A stretch of DNA of 22,683 nucleotides from NCBI GenBank assembly GCA_920105805.1, contig CAKKTI010000361.1, forward strand, positions 1-22,683, given 5' to 3'. The first letter of the stretch is position 1. The number at the start of each line of letters is the position of its first letter. Shown here one piece after another: positions 10,709-21,511 of the stretch. The notes beneath the pieces are model-generated. The model had not been told where the DNA came from. It worked only from the letters and a program-made list of their open reading frames with translations, and ran no database searches. Position numbers and translations under genes: made by a program. This DNA comes from Condylostoma magnum. Lineage: Eukaryota; Ciliophora; Heterotrichea; Heterotrichida; Condylostomatidae.

Positions 10709-11539
10709 ATGGATTTAAATTCTTTGAATACAACTCTAAACTCGAATTGCAGAACTCCTAATTACAAACAGATGTTTAGCTCAGCATTGAAACGCTAGGA
10801 AATATGCTTTGGCAACTATTCTAACTTGTCACCGGAGAAAGAAAACCTGAATAGCTCCTACTCTTTGCCTTAACGATATAGTCCATTGAACTAATCAAAC
10901 TAGTAGAACTATTTGAATCTTCCACTATCTTAGAAATATGCAAAGCCTTTTAATTTATAAGTGAATTAGTAGGAACGGTATACTCATATATAAGAAGAGA
11001 GCAGGGGGCTTAATAAGGATTTGCAAGGGCATATTGATAGTTTGAAGAATAAAGATAGGAGATATAGAAGATAAAGCCTGGGAATCACTAAAAGTACAGA
11101 CAATCAGTAGGAGTCAAGCAGACATATCATACTAGAGACTAAGTTTTGTGATACTGATTAATATAGAGGAGATAGCAAGATATTGTTTGAGACAATTGAC
11201 TGAAAAAGCAAGTATGAGTCATTAGAAGAGAAAATGTAAAGAATGGAATAAGATCATAAATCTGTTTTATTAAGGCTAAAGGAGTAAATGCAATTTTATA
11301 AGGAGAAGTTTGAAGAGCTTAACTAAAGGGTGACTTAGAAAGAATTAGGGGCTCATAGATAACTTAATGATAAACTCCAGGAAATTTAAAAGAGAAATAG
11401 CAGAAGTGATACTTAAGATAGCTCTCGAAAACTATATAAGTAAATAGCATTTCTAAACAAAAAAGTACAAAAACAAGAGTAATCCTTGCAGGATCTAAAA
11501 AAACTTGTACAGTGCAACAGTTACTTTAGAAAAGATTAG
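10709..11539 (+). CDS. Coiled-coil hypothetical protein upstream of the ion channel
   Basis: ATG 10709 to TAG 11537-11539 gives 276 residues; TAA 11543 and a TGA near 11582 are later options. The first ~110 residues are Asn/Ser/Gln-rich and low in complexity. Residues ~150-270 form a charged coiled coil (SKYESLEEKMQRMEQDHK, LRLKEQMQFYKEKFEELN, QIAFLNKKVQKQEQSLQDL). One TGA is read as Trp (ETIDWKSKY). The channel start codon at 11547 follows the TAG by 7 bp, so the two genes are effectively continuous on the plus strand; they are in different frames. No function is recognised. Confidence 0.7.
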
Positions 11540-11546
11540 TTATAAA

Positions 11547-14360
11547 ATGGTAAAATTAAATTAAAAGGCATCCACAGTTGTACCTGACAATGAAAGTGAT
11601 AATAAGGAGTAATAGAATGATAATGAATAGTTAAAAGCATTATCCACTAAAAAGTCCATAAGAACTTGGCTTAAATTACGCAAAAAAGAAAAGAATAGAT
11701 AAGATGTAATAACTAGACCTAATGTCATTGCTCCTACACTATAAGCTACACACAGTTTCAGTAGAAAAAATTTAATATTTAACCCAGAAAAGGAATAAAA
11801 CTAAAAGTAAACTAAAAAGATTTTCAGAATTGCTGATCCTTTACGAATGCGATGAGATTTATTTGTAATGATTTTGGCTATTTGAAATTGTTTTATAACT
11901 CCATTTGAAATCGCCTTTTAGCCAGACTTATCTGAGCAATATGTGGTAATTATTATTGAGTTTGTGATAGATATTTTCTTTTTTATTGATATTATTTTAA
12001 ACTTCAGAACAACTTTTTATAGCTCAACTACAGGTGATGAGATTTTTGATCATAGAATAATAGCCAGGAACTATCTAGCTGGGAAATTTTGAGTAGACTT
12101 AATTTCCTGCATACCATCTGATCTATTGAAATATGCATATTATGGTGAGTAAAAGCAAGACTAGAGCTTTGATGAAAGCTCTATACTAACTCTGCTTGGC
12201 CTGCTTAAACTGTATAGAATTTCACGTTTAAATAGAATAATTATTTTCATGAGGGCTAAGACAGATGTAAAGATGGCTATAAGAATAGCACAGCTATTCT
12301 TTTTTCTTATTATGTATGTGCATTTAGTAGCTTGTGCATGGTGGGTTGTAATTGCTTATGATGAAATGTGGATTCCTCCTACTGACTTTATGTTTATTAA
12401 GACAGATATGTATGATTTAAGCATTGGCCATAAGTACTGGTTTTCCTTCTATCATTCTATTTTGATGCTTACTAGTGGAGAAATTGGCCCCAGGAGTACT
12501 TTACATTCAGCCTTTTGCGGTATAATGATTCTATTTGGAGCACTTATTACAGCAGTCATGTTTGGTGATATGGCTCTACTTATGAGTAATTTAAATATGA
12601 GGCAGTCTAAGTTTTAGGAGATTTAAGATGCTGTAAATACTGCTATGAAAAATATGAGACTGCCTGAAAATTTGTAATAGTCTATTTCTGATTATTTACT
12701 ATATACTGAGGCATCATTGGCCAATTAGGAAGAATTTGAAAATTTTAGGAGGTGCATTTCTCCCAGCTTGTATAAAGAAGTACTCAATATGCTTTATAAT
12801 GGTTTAATCTAGAAAAATGATTTATTGAAGGATCATGGCAATATACAGGAATTTATCATACCAAGATTGCACCCGAGGTTTAATAAGCCTGAGGAAGTAA
12901 TCATAAACCAATGGGACCAATCAGAAGACTAAGAATTATACTTTATAGCTCGAGGAGATTGCGAGGTACTAGTTAGACTTTCAAATGAGAAAAATGAAAG
13001 TGTTTGTAAGTTAAGAGTAGGAGAGCACTTTGGTGAAGTAGCCCTGCTTACTAATGGTATTAGAACATCTACTGTTAGATCCCTCAACTATGCGTTGTTA
13101 GCAGCATTGACTAATTCAGATTTTAAAGCCTTAGTGAACTCAATCCCTTATTCTAAATCAATTTTTAAAAGGAAAATGAATCGATATAAGGATAGATTCA
13201 AGATAAATCAGCTATAAATGATATAAAGAGTACCCATTTTTCACTAGATTAGCTCCACTGATATTCAAGAGCTTCTGTATAAGATGAAATTGGTGAATGT
13301 AGAGGAAGGCAAGTACATTATCAAGCCAGGAAGAAAAGCTGAGAATATTTTATTTCTGTAAGAAGGAAACCTCAGTATATCTATTACAATCAATGATAAA
13401 GACCTGTTTGATCGACGGTCCTAAATATTTGATATAATTCAGGATTAACACTTTGATTTAACTCCAGGCGAAACTTTTATCAAGTCTTAAACTGAAATTT
13501 TCCCTTTGTACGGCACAACTGGTGCAGAGGGAGCTATTCATATGTCTTAATTAGAGCAACACCTAAAAAATAATATACTAGGAAAGTACTGTGTAGAGAT
13601 CGAATTAGACACAATTGGCCCAGGATCAAACATAGGAGCTTTTCATACCTTGATGGGGGACACTTATTTAATACAGGTAAAAGCTGTCACAGATTGTAAG
13701 ATTTTTTGTATTCATAAAACAGATATACAGAGCTAGCGGTAGAATTCAGTTAAATTTAATAGAATGATTGCATAGGCTGAATCTTGGGCTAAATCCTTCT
13801 GAATTCCAGTTGATGACTTTATTGGTTAAGAAAATTTAGATGATGAATTTGAGTGTAGTTAAATATCAAGAACTAAAAGGGTATTTAGAAGTGCTGTTTG
13901 GAGAATTATTAAAGAAAATAGAGAAAAAAGGATATTAGATACTCCTATTATTGCACTAATGCTTAAAGATATTGAGAAAACTTAATCTATATAAAATACT
14001 AATGAGTTGAAAAAGCATTTGTCTAATAAAGGAATATCACTTAACCCTTAAGCATTGAAGATGGAAAATACTTTAAAGAATTTAGTACTTGATGTTAATG
14101 CTCTGAAATAAGAAATGAGTTAAAGTAGTATAATGCTTCAAGAAATAATGTAGTTGATGAGTTAGGAGTACTAGTTTTACACAGATGAAAAGATTAAAAA
14201 GTTCTCTATTGGAGTTTAAACAGAGGAAGAAATTAGCTTTTAAAGTATAGTGCCAGTATAGGAATTTACCCCTGAATAAAGCTAATTGTTTAGAAGTCAA
14301 AACTAATCTAATATGTCAAACTACAAAACAACACCTTTTAATCCACAAAAAGAGTTATAG
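11547..14360 (+). CDS. Cyclic-nucleotide-gated-type cation channel with two CNBDs
   Basis: ATG 11547 to TAG 14358-14360 gives 937 residues. S1 (~103-125, WDLFVMILAIWNCFITPFEI), S2 (IIIEFVIDIFFFIDIILNF) and S3 (FWVDLISCIPSDLL) are followed by an S4 with spaced basic residues (LLKLYRISRLNRI). S5 is near residues 245-268, the pore helix near 295-318 and S6 near 320-347, with a C-linker after it. CNBD1 (~465-560) has a good phosphate-binding loop (GEHFGEVALLTNGIRTSTV). CNBD2 (~590-740) is degenerate. The filter reads LTSGEIGPRS instead of the potassium GYG, so a non-selective or calcium/sodium pore is inferred. Three conserved Trp in S1 and S3 are TGA. The C-terminal ~200 residues are Gln-rich. 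It most likely sits in the plasma or ciliary membrane. Confidence 0.88.
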
Positions 14361-14402
14361 GTAAATATTTTATTATCTAAAGTTTATGTTGATAATTGGT
14401 TA

Positions 14403-14999
14403 TTACTTTTGCAATGCCTTTCTTTCCAATTGTTCCAAATATTTATTTGTATTTTACTGTTATTCAGTAAAGGAATTGAATAGATTTTCTTGATTTGTTT
14501 CCATATTCATTGTAGAGTCAGTACTATCTCCTCTATTTTTTATTTTATTAGATTTATATACTTACATTCTGCTTGTATAGTTCTTATGATTTCTTTAATT
14601 TATAATATTTTCCTTTAAACAATACAATCTATCTACTGTTTTATTAGCTTTTAATTGCCTGCTAGTATAAGAGCTATTAGCATCGCATGCTTCTAGTATA
14701 GATTTTTGAACTGATTAATTAAAACCTGCTTACAACTGCCGCTATTTAGAATCATCATAGAGTCTTTAATATACATTTCTAGGAGAGCTATAGCATGCTT
14801 TTGATCCATATACTGAAAGTTCAGGCTATACATTATTTGAATCAATTGTTAACTTAGGAACATATTCCTAAGGACTCTTAAAAACAGGATTAGGAGGTTG
14901 TCTAGGCTAAGGTTCCTATTGGAACAAATTCCTAGAGGCATTTATAGATTTAGTATTCTTCAATTACCTCGGGTGTATTTCATCAATCTAGTCTTCCAT
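14403..14999 (-). CDS. Hypothetical Asn/Gln-rich protein
   Basis: ATG 14999-14997 to a double TAA (14405-14400) gives 198 residues. The N-terminal 100 residues are polar with many Pro and Gln (QQEPQPRQPPNPVFKSPQEY) and look disordered. The C-terminal part is charged and probably helical (NTNKYLEQLERKALQKQQ). No domain is recognised. It converges on the ion channel gene with 42 bp between stops, and its start lies 6 bp from the divergent membrane protein gene. Reading TAA/TAG as Gln is needed throughout. Codon choice looks genuine, but no homologue is recalled. Confidence 0.65.
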
Positions 15000-15005
15000 A
15001 TTAAA
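15000..15005. promoter_or_regulatory. 6-bp divergent intergenic spacer
   Basis: Only six bases (attaaa) separate the start codons of the genes at 14999 (minus) and 15006 (plus). Transcription start sites for both must overlap the other gene. Confidence 0.5.
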
Positions 15006-15725
15006 ATGGCAGACAACTCACAGTCTGAATTCGATTTATCAAATTTACATCAAAATTCATTATAGGATAAATAAGAATTAATAAGAGAATATAGAATACA
15101 ATACTTTCTATGTTTAAGAATAAGAACATGAAAAAGGATATTTACCTTTTTCATTATCGGTTGCATTTTCATGCTAGTAGCCTCCACAGGCTCTCCTCGC
15201 TGGATAAAATAACAAGGTGATATAAACAAATGAAGTGGAGGTATTCTTAAGTGCGGTGGATGTAATGGCACCTGAGAGGATCTATATTACAATGAAATAG
15301 CAGATGATATATGTTATTTATAATAATTCGAAGCATTTTGCGAGCTTTATGAAGATTTATATACAGGAGGATTGATTTATATACTAGCTACAATTGTTAG
15401 TTGCTTAATACAGGTAATTATAATGTTAAATCATCTAAAAATCCTAACGCTTAAAATATTTGAAATGCGCTGTATTATAATATTTTTATACCAAGCTGCA
15501 ATAGTTATAGAAGTTATAGGAATTTCCTTATGATTTGACTATTCCCAGGCAAGTATCAGCGACAGCTGCAATATAATACTAATCAACGGATAACGCTAGG
15601 ATGTTTGCATTACCCACGGCCCCTACGTCGCCCTAGCAGCAATTTCCACGCTAATCCTGGTCTCCCTAATCAACATACTCACAATATTCTGTCAAAAAAC
15701 CAAAATTATTAATAAAACTAGTTAA
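15006..15725 (+). CDS. Four-helix membrane protein, claudin/PMP22-like layout
   Basis: ATG 15006 to TAA 15723-15725 gives 239 residues. A soluble N-terminus of ~40 residues is followed by TM1 (IFTFFIIGCIFMLVAST), a Cys-containing extracellular loop (GSPRWIKQQGDINKWSGG, LKCGGCNGTW), TM2 (GLIYILATIVSCLIQVIIML), TM3 (CIIIFLYQAAIVIEVIGISL), a second Cys loop and TM4 (YVALAAISTLILVSLINILT). Two short cytosolic ends complete a tetraspan topology like claudins and PMP22, but sequence identity is too weak to assign the family. Several Trp are TGA (RTWKRIF, NKWSGG, GTWEDLY, SLWFDY). Its stop is 3 bp from that of another four-helix gene on the opposite strand. Bases ~15540-15720 are clearly richer in C than the gene's first half. 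Confidence 0.75.
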
Positions 15726-15728
15726 TTA

Positions 15729-16238
15729 CTAAGAATAATGATTGGCTTTTGTAGTTAACCCACTTCCTATAGAAATAAGTATTACAAGGATGCATCCCAA
15801 GCAGCATCCCAGTCCTAGCATCACATAGTGAAAAACTAACAGCACATTCACTAGGTAATACCCGTAGTAGAAATTGTCATCACACTGGCCTTCTTCAAGA
15901 CTTCAATACCAGTAATTACCTATAACAAACCAGATTACAAAAAATATACCGAGAAGGCAGTTGATTACAGCTGCTATCATGCTTAGAATACCTGAAACAC
16001 TCATAGGACAGAAGGGCACAAGGACCTCTGAGAGAAGTAGAAGGGCCAGGTGACTTCCAAACGCTATCATATTTATTCAGATTCAGATACGCAGATTTGA
16101 ATTACAGTCACCCTGTTCTAGATGAAGAACTATAAAGGAAGAAGAGGCCTGAGTAAAAATTACTATTGCTAGTTCAATTAAAGCCAGAGTACCTCCGACA
16201 AATCCTCTGTATAGATTAACTTGTTTCCTTTTTACCAT
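15729..16238 (-). CDS. Four-helix membrane protein, unknown family
   Basis: ATG 16238-16236 to TAG 15731-15729 (followed by TAA) gives 169 residues. Four hydrophobic segments are visible: GFVGGTLALIELAIVIFT, NMIAFGSHLALLLLSEVLV, SMIAAVINCLLGIFFVIWF and VLLVFHYVMLGLGCCLGCI. An extracellular-type loop between TM3 and TM4 carries NYWYWSLEEGQCDDNFYYG, with one Trp from TGA. Size and layout resemble MARVEL-like tetraspan proteins of ciliates, but no family motif is certain. It converges tail to tail on the other four-helix gene. The two might be diverged relatives, although I see no clear alignment. Confidence 0.72.
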
Positions 16239-16295
16239 TTTCTCCTATTTAATTGATTATTGTTATAATTCAGTGGAAGTTGTAGCTAAATATTC
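16239..16295. promoter_or_regulatory. 57-bp divergent intergenic spacer
   Basis: This spacer separates the starts of the four-helix protein gene (minus) and the hypothetical gene at 16296 (plus). It is A/T-rich with short inverted T/A runs. No defined motif is recognised. Confidence 0.4.
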
Positions 16296-16847
16296 ATGTA
16301 TTGGAGTTGTTATAGTACAAATGAAATTATTACAGACCTTGTAAATATACTGTAAGGAGTTGAAGATTTATCTAGTACTTTTTGTAGAGCTTATGATTAT
16401 ATAAAAATGAAGTTTAATAAATAAATTAGATCTACAAGTTATAAAGTAGAGCATCCTCAGCTTACTGGCTTCAAATGTGAATCTCCCTTAGGGAGAAAGT
16501 TTTTCAATCTACAGAAAAATATACATACATCTAAAATTTTTGGGGATTTAGACTCCTCTGAAAATTTACCAAATATTAAATTAGGGAATAAAGAAAGAGC
16601 TCTTACTTAGGCTATTGATATTTAGACACAGTAATGTAATATTAGGCCTTTTCCAAAGCCATAGCCTACTAGAAACGCTAAACTTGCATATAACGTAAAG
16701 CCAAATATACGGTATTATGTTTCTTCCAGTACTAGAAGATCTTAAGATAATAGTGTAATTGAAAGTAGTAGTTCATCTTGCAAAAATAAGGGAAGTTCTG
16801 TTAGAAGCGAATCAGTTTGCCAAGCTTATCGAAATCCATTAACATGA
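16296..16847 (+). CDS. Hypothetical Ser-rich protein
   Basis: ATG 16296 to TGA 16845-16847 gives 183 residues; ATG 16407 in the same frame is a later alternative start. The N-terminal part looks folded (STNEIITDLVNILQGVEDL, STFCRAYDYIKMKF). The rest is basic and Ser-rich (YYVSSSTRRSQDNSVIES) and probably disordered, with many phosphorylation-type sites. The earlier start is chosen because codons 1-37 look coding and lie just downstream of the 57-bp divergent spacer. No family is recognised. Confidence 0.6.
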
Positions 16848-16921
16848 AAAACGCATTTTTTCCACTTTTCTAACTGTAATAGATTCAAGGCTTATTATAA
16901 TTAGTATATCATTTTTCTATA

Positions 16922-17201
16922 ATGCAAAAATTCCATCAAAATAATCTTAGTAAAATGCTTAAAGTATAACTTAAATTTAGATAGTTATAATGCTTTATAT
17001 TAATAATGAATAAAATGCAATAATTTCTATAGGCTAATAGAATAAAAAGGAGAAATTTCTTAAGAAGAATGGGTTAAATTTGTTAGTAACATGGAAGAAG
17101 ATTGAATAAAAGTACAGAAATTGTAAGCCCAAGAAGAAGAGCTTCACATAAAAAAAGGACAAGCTTTTCCCCATATGCTTTTAAAGTATTATTATAATTA
17201 A
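16922..17201 (+). CDS. Possible small helical protein gene, perhaps with one intron
   Basis: Bases ~17035-17201 encode a convincing charged helical stretch (KGEISQEEWVKFVSNMEE, DWIKVQKLQAQEEELHIKK) ending at TAA 17199. That frame has no good start upstream. ATG 16922 in another frame would join it if a 49-nt segment, 16986 to about 17034 (begins GT, ends TTTCTATAG), were an intron, giving ~76 residues that read smoothly. A 15-nt GT...AG segment also lies near 16951. Both are untested. Under this code all three frames stay open here, so the frame choice rests on composition alone. The TAA is 80 bp from the convergent CNBD gene's stop. Confidence 0.35.
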
Positions 17202-17281
17202 AGCTTTGTCTAACTAACTTGCTATAACAACTTTACTTCTAATTTCTACAAAATTTTAAAATAATACAATTTATTAATAAG

Positions 17282-18856
17282 TCACGAGTTTGATGTATAG
17301 CATAATCTAGATCGATCGTATGAGGACTGAAGTCTGTTAGGTCTTGGTGTGAATGATGAAAAGGTATTGAACAATGGAAAACTATTTAACGATACCAAAG
17401 AAACTCCTGATTTGATACTTCTTTATGTATATCCCTTATCCCTGTTTGTTTGTAGTTTTATCGATCTGAATTTTTAGACCTTTGAGTCAATTAAGCGTTT
17501 ATCAATAGCTATAGACTTTAAATTCTAAGTGTGTATATTCACGAATGATTGCCGAGATCCCTGGCTTTTTTATCTTTGAGGCTTTATATACTTTCTTTCT
17601 GTTAAAAATTGTATTGAATGTGATTTAAAATAACTGCCCGGCTATTTATCTTTCTCCTTTTACATTCAATTCAGACTTGAGAATTAAGGTGACTATGGCT
17701 ATGTTTTTACTACTTTTTGTTTTTCTCTAGATTCATCTGTGCTAGCAAGAGAAAATAGCTTTTATCTCTCAACTTTTAATCTTTACTGTATAAGATTGTT
17801 CCTTCATTGCATTTTAGTTTCTTGCAAATCTTCAATATAGGCAACAGCATTCTAGTTCATCCTAACATGCATATTGAAAATCTTTTAGTCCATAACTAAT
17901 ACCTCTCCGGTTTATGAATTACAAATACAAGAATTTTTAAACTTCACATTATTAAACATTTCATACATCCCTAAAATTTCTCCCTATTGGATTTCTATTA
18001 TTCTTACATTGCCTATCTTCTTTCTTTTCTTAATTCTATTTTTTATTGGTAATGCATTTTAATCTATTTAAGGCTCTTGTATTTCAAGTCTTTCGTATAT
18101 CTGGAATGATCCTTTTTTAACGAAGTATATTAACTAAGGCTCATCTCCTAATTTATAAAGGTATTAATTTTTTCTGCACTTCATAAGTTTACATGCGTCT
18201 CTTATGTTATTTATCGATTTTCTGGAGAGTCCTTTGAAAATTGGAAAGCTTTTGATGAAATTGCTTAGTAAAATCTAAGTTTAATTTATGGCTGCTCTGA
18301 GTCTTTTATCGTAGTCCTCAATGTCCATAACAGCAAAATGGCATTCAGTTTAGCAAAGAATGCTAGCTGCTCTTATTCCTCCTGTCTCTAAAGCTCTTTC
18401 TCCAAACTTATCCCCGACTCCATACTAAGCCACTATTTGATCAGTATCATTAACAGAAACAATTACTGCAGCTTTTCCTTCTAGAACAACATAAAACTTA
18501 CTCCCCTTTTAACCTCTATGAAAAACATACCCATTTTTAGCCATTTGCTCATAGCTCATAAATTTCAGGCATTAATGCAGTACTTTAGTTGAATGATCTT
18601 ATTAAATCTAGCTGAAAAAGCTTATTTACAGGGCTATTGGAGTCACCTTTTATAACAACTACTTTTATCTTTGCTTAGGAGGCATTACTAGTAAGGATCT
18701 TATTATTTCCATTGGTGAATACTAAGAAATCTTTATAAATTCACTTTCTGATATCTAACTAAGAGGTTTTACCTACTGAAAAAATATACTATTATACAGA
18801 CTACTTGTTTATAGGATAGCTCTGGCTCTTGATCTAGGCACATTTGGAGTAGTCAT
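17282..18856 (-). CDS. Protein with two cyclic-nucleotide-binding domains
   Basis: ATG 18856-18854 to TGA 17284-17282 gives 524 residues. CNBD1 (~95-185) is well kept: GYVFHRGQKGSKFYVVLEG, then a phosphate-binding-type loop GDKFGERALETGGIRAAS in which the family's usual FGExALL is FGERALE; the Glu and Arg that contact cyclic nucleotide are present. CNBD2 (~205-330) is weaker (YLYKLGDEPQLIYFVKKG, GEILGMYEMF) and may not bind. The C-terminal ~190 residues are basic, Ser/Gln-rich and likely disordered. No membrane segment or kinase domain is present, so it resembles PKA/PKG regulatory-like proteins but lacks an obvious inhibitor motif. Its start is 5 bp from that of a DYRK-type kinase on the other strand, which might mean co-expression. 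Confidence 0.82.
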
Positions 18857-18861
18857 ATTTA
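18857..18861. promoter_or_regulatory. 5-bp divergent intergenic spacer
   Basis: Five A/T bases (attta) separate the start codons of the CNBD protein and the kinase. This is the tightest divergent pair in the window. If the kinase used the later ATG at 19255 the spacer would be ~400 bp. Confidence 0.45.
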
Positions 18862-20187
18862 ATGTTAAACTAAGCATAAAGTAGCGCATATATTTTTGGG
18901 TAGAAGTCATTATAGGTTAGATCAAGAAAACAATTCACAGCACCTGAAAATATAGTCTTTACTAGACTAGGCTTAAAACGATATACTGATAACTTAAAAT
19001 CATAGAAAAATCTTTAAAGGTAGAACACTCAGGATTTCAATAAAATACAATCGTTTAAAATAGAGAATAATATAAATCAAATAAAAGATAGTGTTTAACT
19101 GTTTAAGCGGAGTACTGATTAAAGCAATAGAAGAGTATCTAATAGAAATTTTTAAAATAATGTTAAAGAAAAACTTGAAAAGTTGAAAAAGGGATTAAGA
19201 CTGGAAAGAAGTAAAAGTAAATCATAGGTGAATTTATTCAAAAAGAAGAGCTCTATGGACCAAAGGTACAAAATTATTAAAAAGCTAGGTGAAGGGACAT
19301 TTTCTGAGGTGCATTTGGCTTATGATAAACTAACAAATACAAATGTAGCTCTTAAACTATACAGAAGGGGTTAAAGCTATAATAATGAATACTAGAATGA
19401 AGTTTAAAAAATGATATATATACAACAACATTCTAACTCAAAGTATATAATAAAGTACTTAAGTCATTACACACATGACTATCATTAAGCAATAGCTTAT
19501 GAATATATCCCGATAAGTCTTTTAGAATACATACACTCGACTAAGTATAGAGTAAATGAGAAAGTGATTACTAAGCAGCTGTTTAAAATGGCAAAAACGT
19601 TGAAGTAATTGGGAATCATTCATTGTGATTTAAAACCAGAGAATATTCTGATACAAACTTCACCTAAACTGCAAATTAAAGTAATCGATTTTGGTTCATC
19701 TTGCTTTACAAGAGAAACTCGATTTCAATACATTCAAAGCAGATTTTATAGAGCTCCTGAGGTTATCAGAAAACATAATTACAACGAAGCAATTGATATC
19801 TGATCTATTGGCTGTATTCTGGCAGAGCTGCATATAAAAAGACCTTTATTCCAAGGAAATTCAGAGAAAGAAATGCTTGGCCTTATGCTTAGTACATTGG
19901 ATTAAAAGTACGTTTAAACTAGATAACATACTAGAAGCATAACTACCAATAATGAAAATAGAAGACTCAGAGAGCTGTTATAACAAACTGACTCAGATTA
20001 TCAGGACCTAGTATCCCGTAATTTTTACACAGTATGCTTACAAATCAACCCCTCTAAAAGAATCACCCCAAATGAAGCCCTAAGCCACTCCTGACTCAAA
20101 TACATTTCCTAATTATCATACAAGCCTTAATACTTCAGTCAACTCAGCTCACCAGCACGAAATCCATTTAACTTCACTCAAAATTGA
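18862..20187 (+). CDS. DYRK-family protein kinase
   Basis: The frame from ATG 18862 to TGA 20185-20187 encodes 441 residues; ATG 19255 is an alternative start just before the kinase domain. The domain (from ~residue 135) has the glycine loop LGEGTFSEV, lysine ALKLYRRG, the DYRK-type catalytic loop [16 protein letters not shown], and the activation segment [14 protein letters not shown]. The DYRK YxY pair is FxY here: the autophosphorylated second Tyr is kept, the first is Phe. Conserved CMGC Trp residues are TGA at 19801-19803 (IDIWSIGC) and 20092-20094 (SHSWLK), strong evidence for TGA as Trp. DYRKs phosphorylate Ser/Thr after activating themselves on Tyr. The basic N-terminal 130 residues are low in complexity. 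The end is uncertain; TAA at ~20110 is an earlier option. Confidence 0.9.
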
Positions 20188-20298
20188 TAATATATTTTAA
20201 AATTCAGTCTGTATGCAATCCTTTGTTATTAGTAGTCTACCTTTGCATTTTTCTATTCAAAAATTAAAATAACTTATTTCACATCAGTTATACTAAAA

Positions 20299-20652
20299 AT
20301 GCCCTTTGACTTTAAATTTTGCTCTTGTTGCGATGCTCCTAAAAACTGTTTCTTTGCCCTTTGCATGCCCTACAGCATCAACTTTATGCATATGACAGCT
20401 TTGGCTAATGCTGATAGAAGTGACCCTAATGCCGGGTTCAAGGCCTTTCTGTGGGGATTATGGTGCGGATCAATCGGATGTGCTGTTAATAGGTACAAGA
20501 TAAGGAAGCAATATGGAATTGAAGGAAATTGCTGTGTAGACTGCTTGCTTTATACCTGCGGATGTTGTTGGTGTGCTGCTGTTTAAGAGTGGAGGCATGT
20601 TATGTAAAGAGAACATGGCGATGATAAAAGAGGATTTTGGTGTGCAAAGTGA
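20299..20652 (+). CDS. PLAC8 (Cys-rich) family protein
   Basis: ATG 20299 to TGA 20650-20652 gives 117 residues, the usual size. The PLAC8 pattern is clear: paired cysteines near the start (FCSCCDAPKNCFFALCMPY), a hydrophobic Gly/Trp-rich middle (GFKAFLWGLWCGSIGC), RYKIRKQYGIEGNCCVDC and the closing cysteine cluster GCCWCAAVQEWRHV. The Gln of this last motif is a conserved family position and is encoded by TAA (20584-20586), good evidence for TAA as Gln. Members act at membranes, for example in plant metal export and cell-size control; the role here is not known. The start follows the kinase stop by 111 bp. TAA follows 12 bp after the TGA stop. Confidence 0.88.
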
Positions 20653-20848
20653 ATAGCTAGTTAAGAATTATTATTTAATGTTTTTTGTAGTTGGGATTTA
20701 GAAAATGTATTAGTTGTTTTGACTGTTGATTGTATTTTGGTATTGAGTATGCATAATTTATTGACCTAAAGTAATCAATATGCATTCCTTCTAATACTAG
20801 TGAAACATAATATATGAAAACACTTAATATAAACTTATTAATACACTC
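20653..20848. other. Convergent intergenic stretch
   Basis: This 196-bp A/T-rich gap lies between the stops of the PLAC8 gene and the gene at 20849. It is the roomiest convergent gap in the window. No gene, hairpin or repeat was recognised. Confidence 0.4.
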
Positions 20849-21511
20849 TCACATCAAATCAGTTCTGCGCATTTCTCTTCTATTATCATTTACAATCTGC
20901 TTCCTCTGTTTAGCCGAATAATTATCATTCATTTTAAGCTCTACAAACTTAAACTTCTCTCTTCTTCTTTTCCTTTGTTCTCTGAATTGATCATAATTTA
21001 TCCTACTGATAGTTTTTAGTTCATCAGTAATTAATCTATGCTAGGATGAGATATGATGTAAAGTGTCATAGCCTTCTTTAGAGTTTATTTAGTTGATATA
21101 CTACAGAATTAGATCTATTTACTTTACTTTATTCTATTATATCTACCTCTTTTATATTCTAGACTACTAACTTCCAAAGGAATCATAAGATTTTCTAGGA
21201 GAAATATTAACAGGACTTAGTTTACTCTTTGTTCTATATAAAAGTTCTGTAGATTACCTTGCACTTTGTAATTTGAAATGTTTGAATGAATTTTGAGGTG
21301 ATTCAGGGTCATTACGATTCAATTTTTTAGATGTATTCAATCATTATCTTTATTTAAGTCTTGCTTTGATTGATTATAAATCAGATATGTGCTTTGGTAT
21401 TTAAGGAGTCTTTATTTCCTGTGTAGTCTTTAGTTTTATTTAAAAGTCAGAGTATGCTCTCCTATTAAGCTTACTTGTTTTTAGGTCACGCTATGAAAAA
21501 ATATTTTACAT
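20849..21511 (-). CDS. Basic Gln/Lys/Arg-rich hypothetical protein
   Basis: ATG 21511-21509 to TGA 20851-20849 gives 220 residues in one unbroken frame. The protein is very basic (RTKSKLSPVNISPRKSYDSF, EQRKRRREKFKF, RREMRRTDLM). A likely helical region spans residues ~125-215 (KVKQIDLILQYINQINSKEG, SRINYDQFREQRKRRREKF). Ser-Pro sites are present. Nothing matches a family I know; a role in binding nucleic acid or microtubules is only suggested by charge. ATG is preceded by AATTATAAA, like other starts in this window. It is the last apparently intact gene before the telomere, ~1.1 kb away. Confidence 0.7.
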
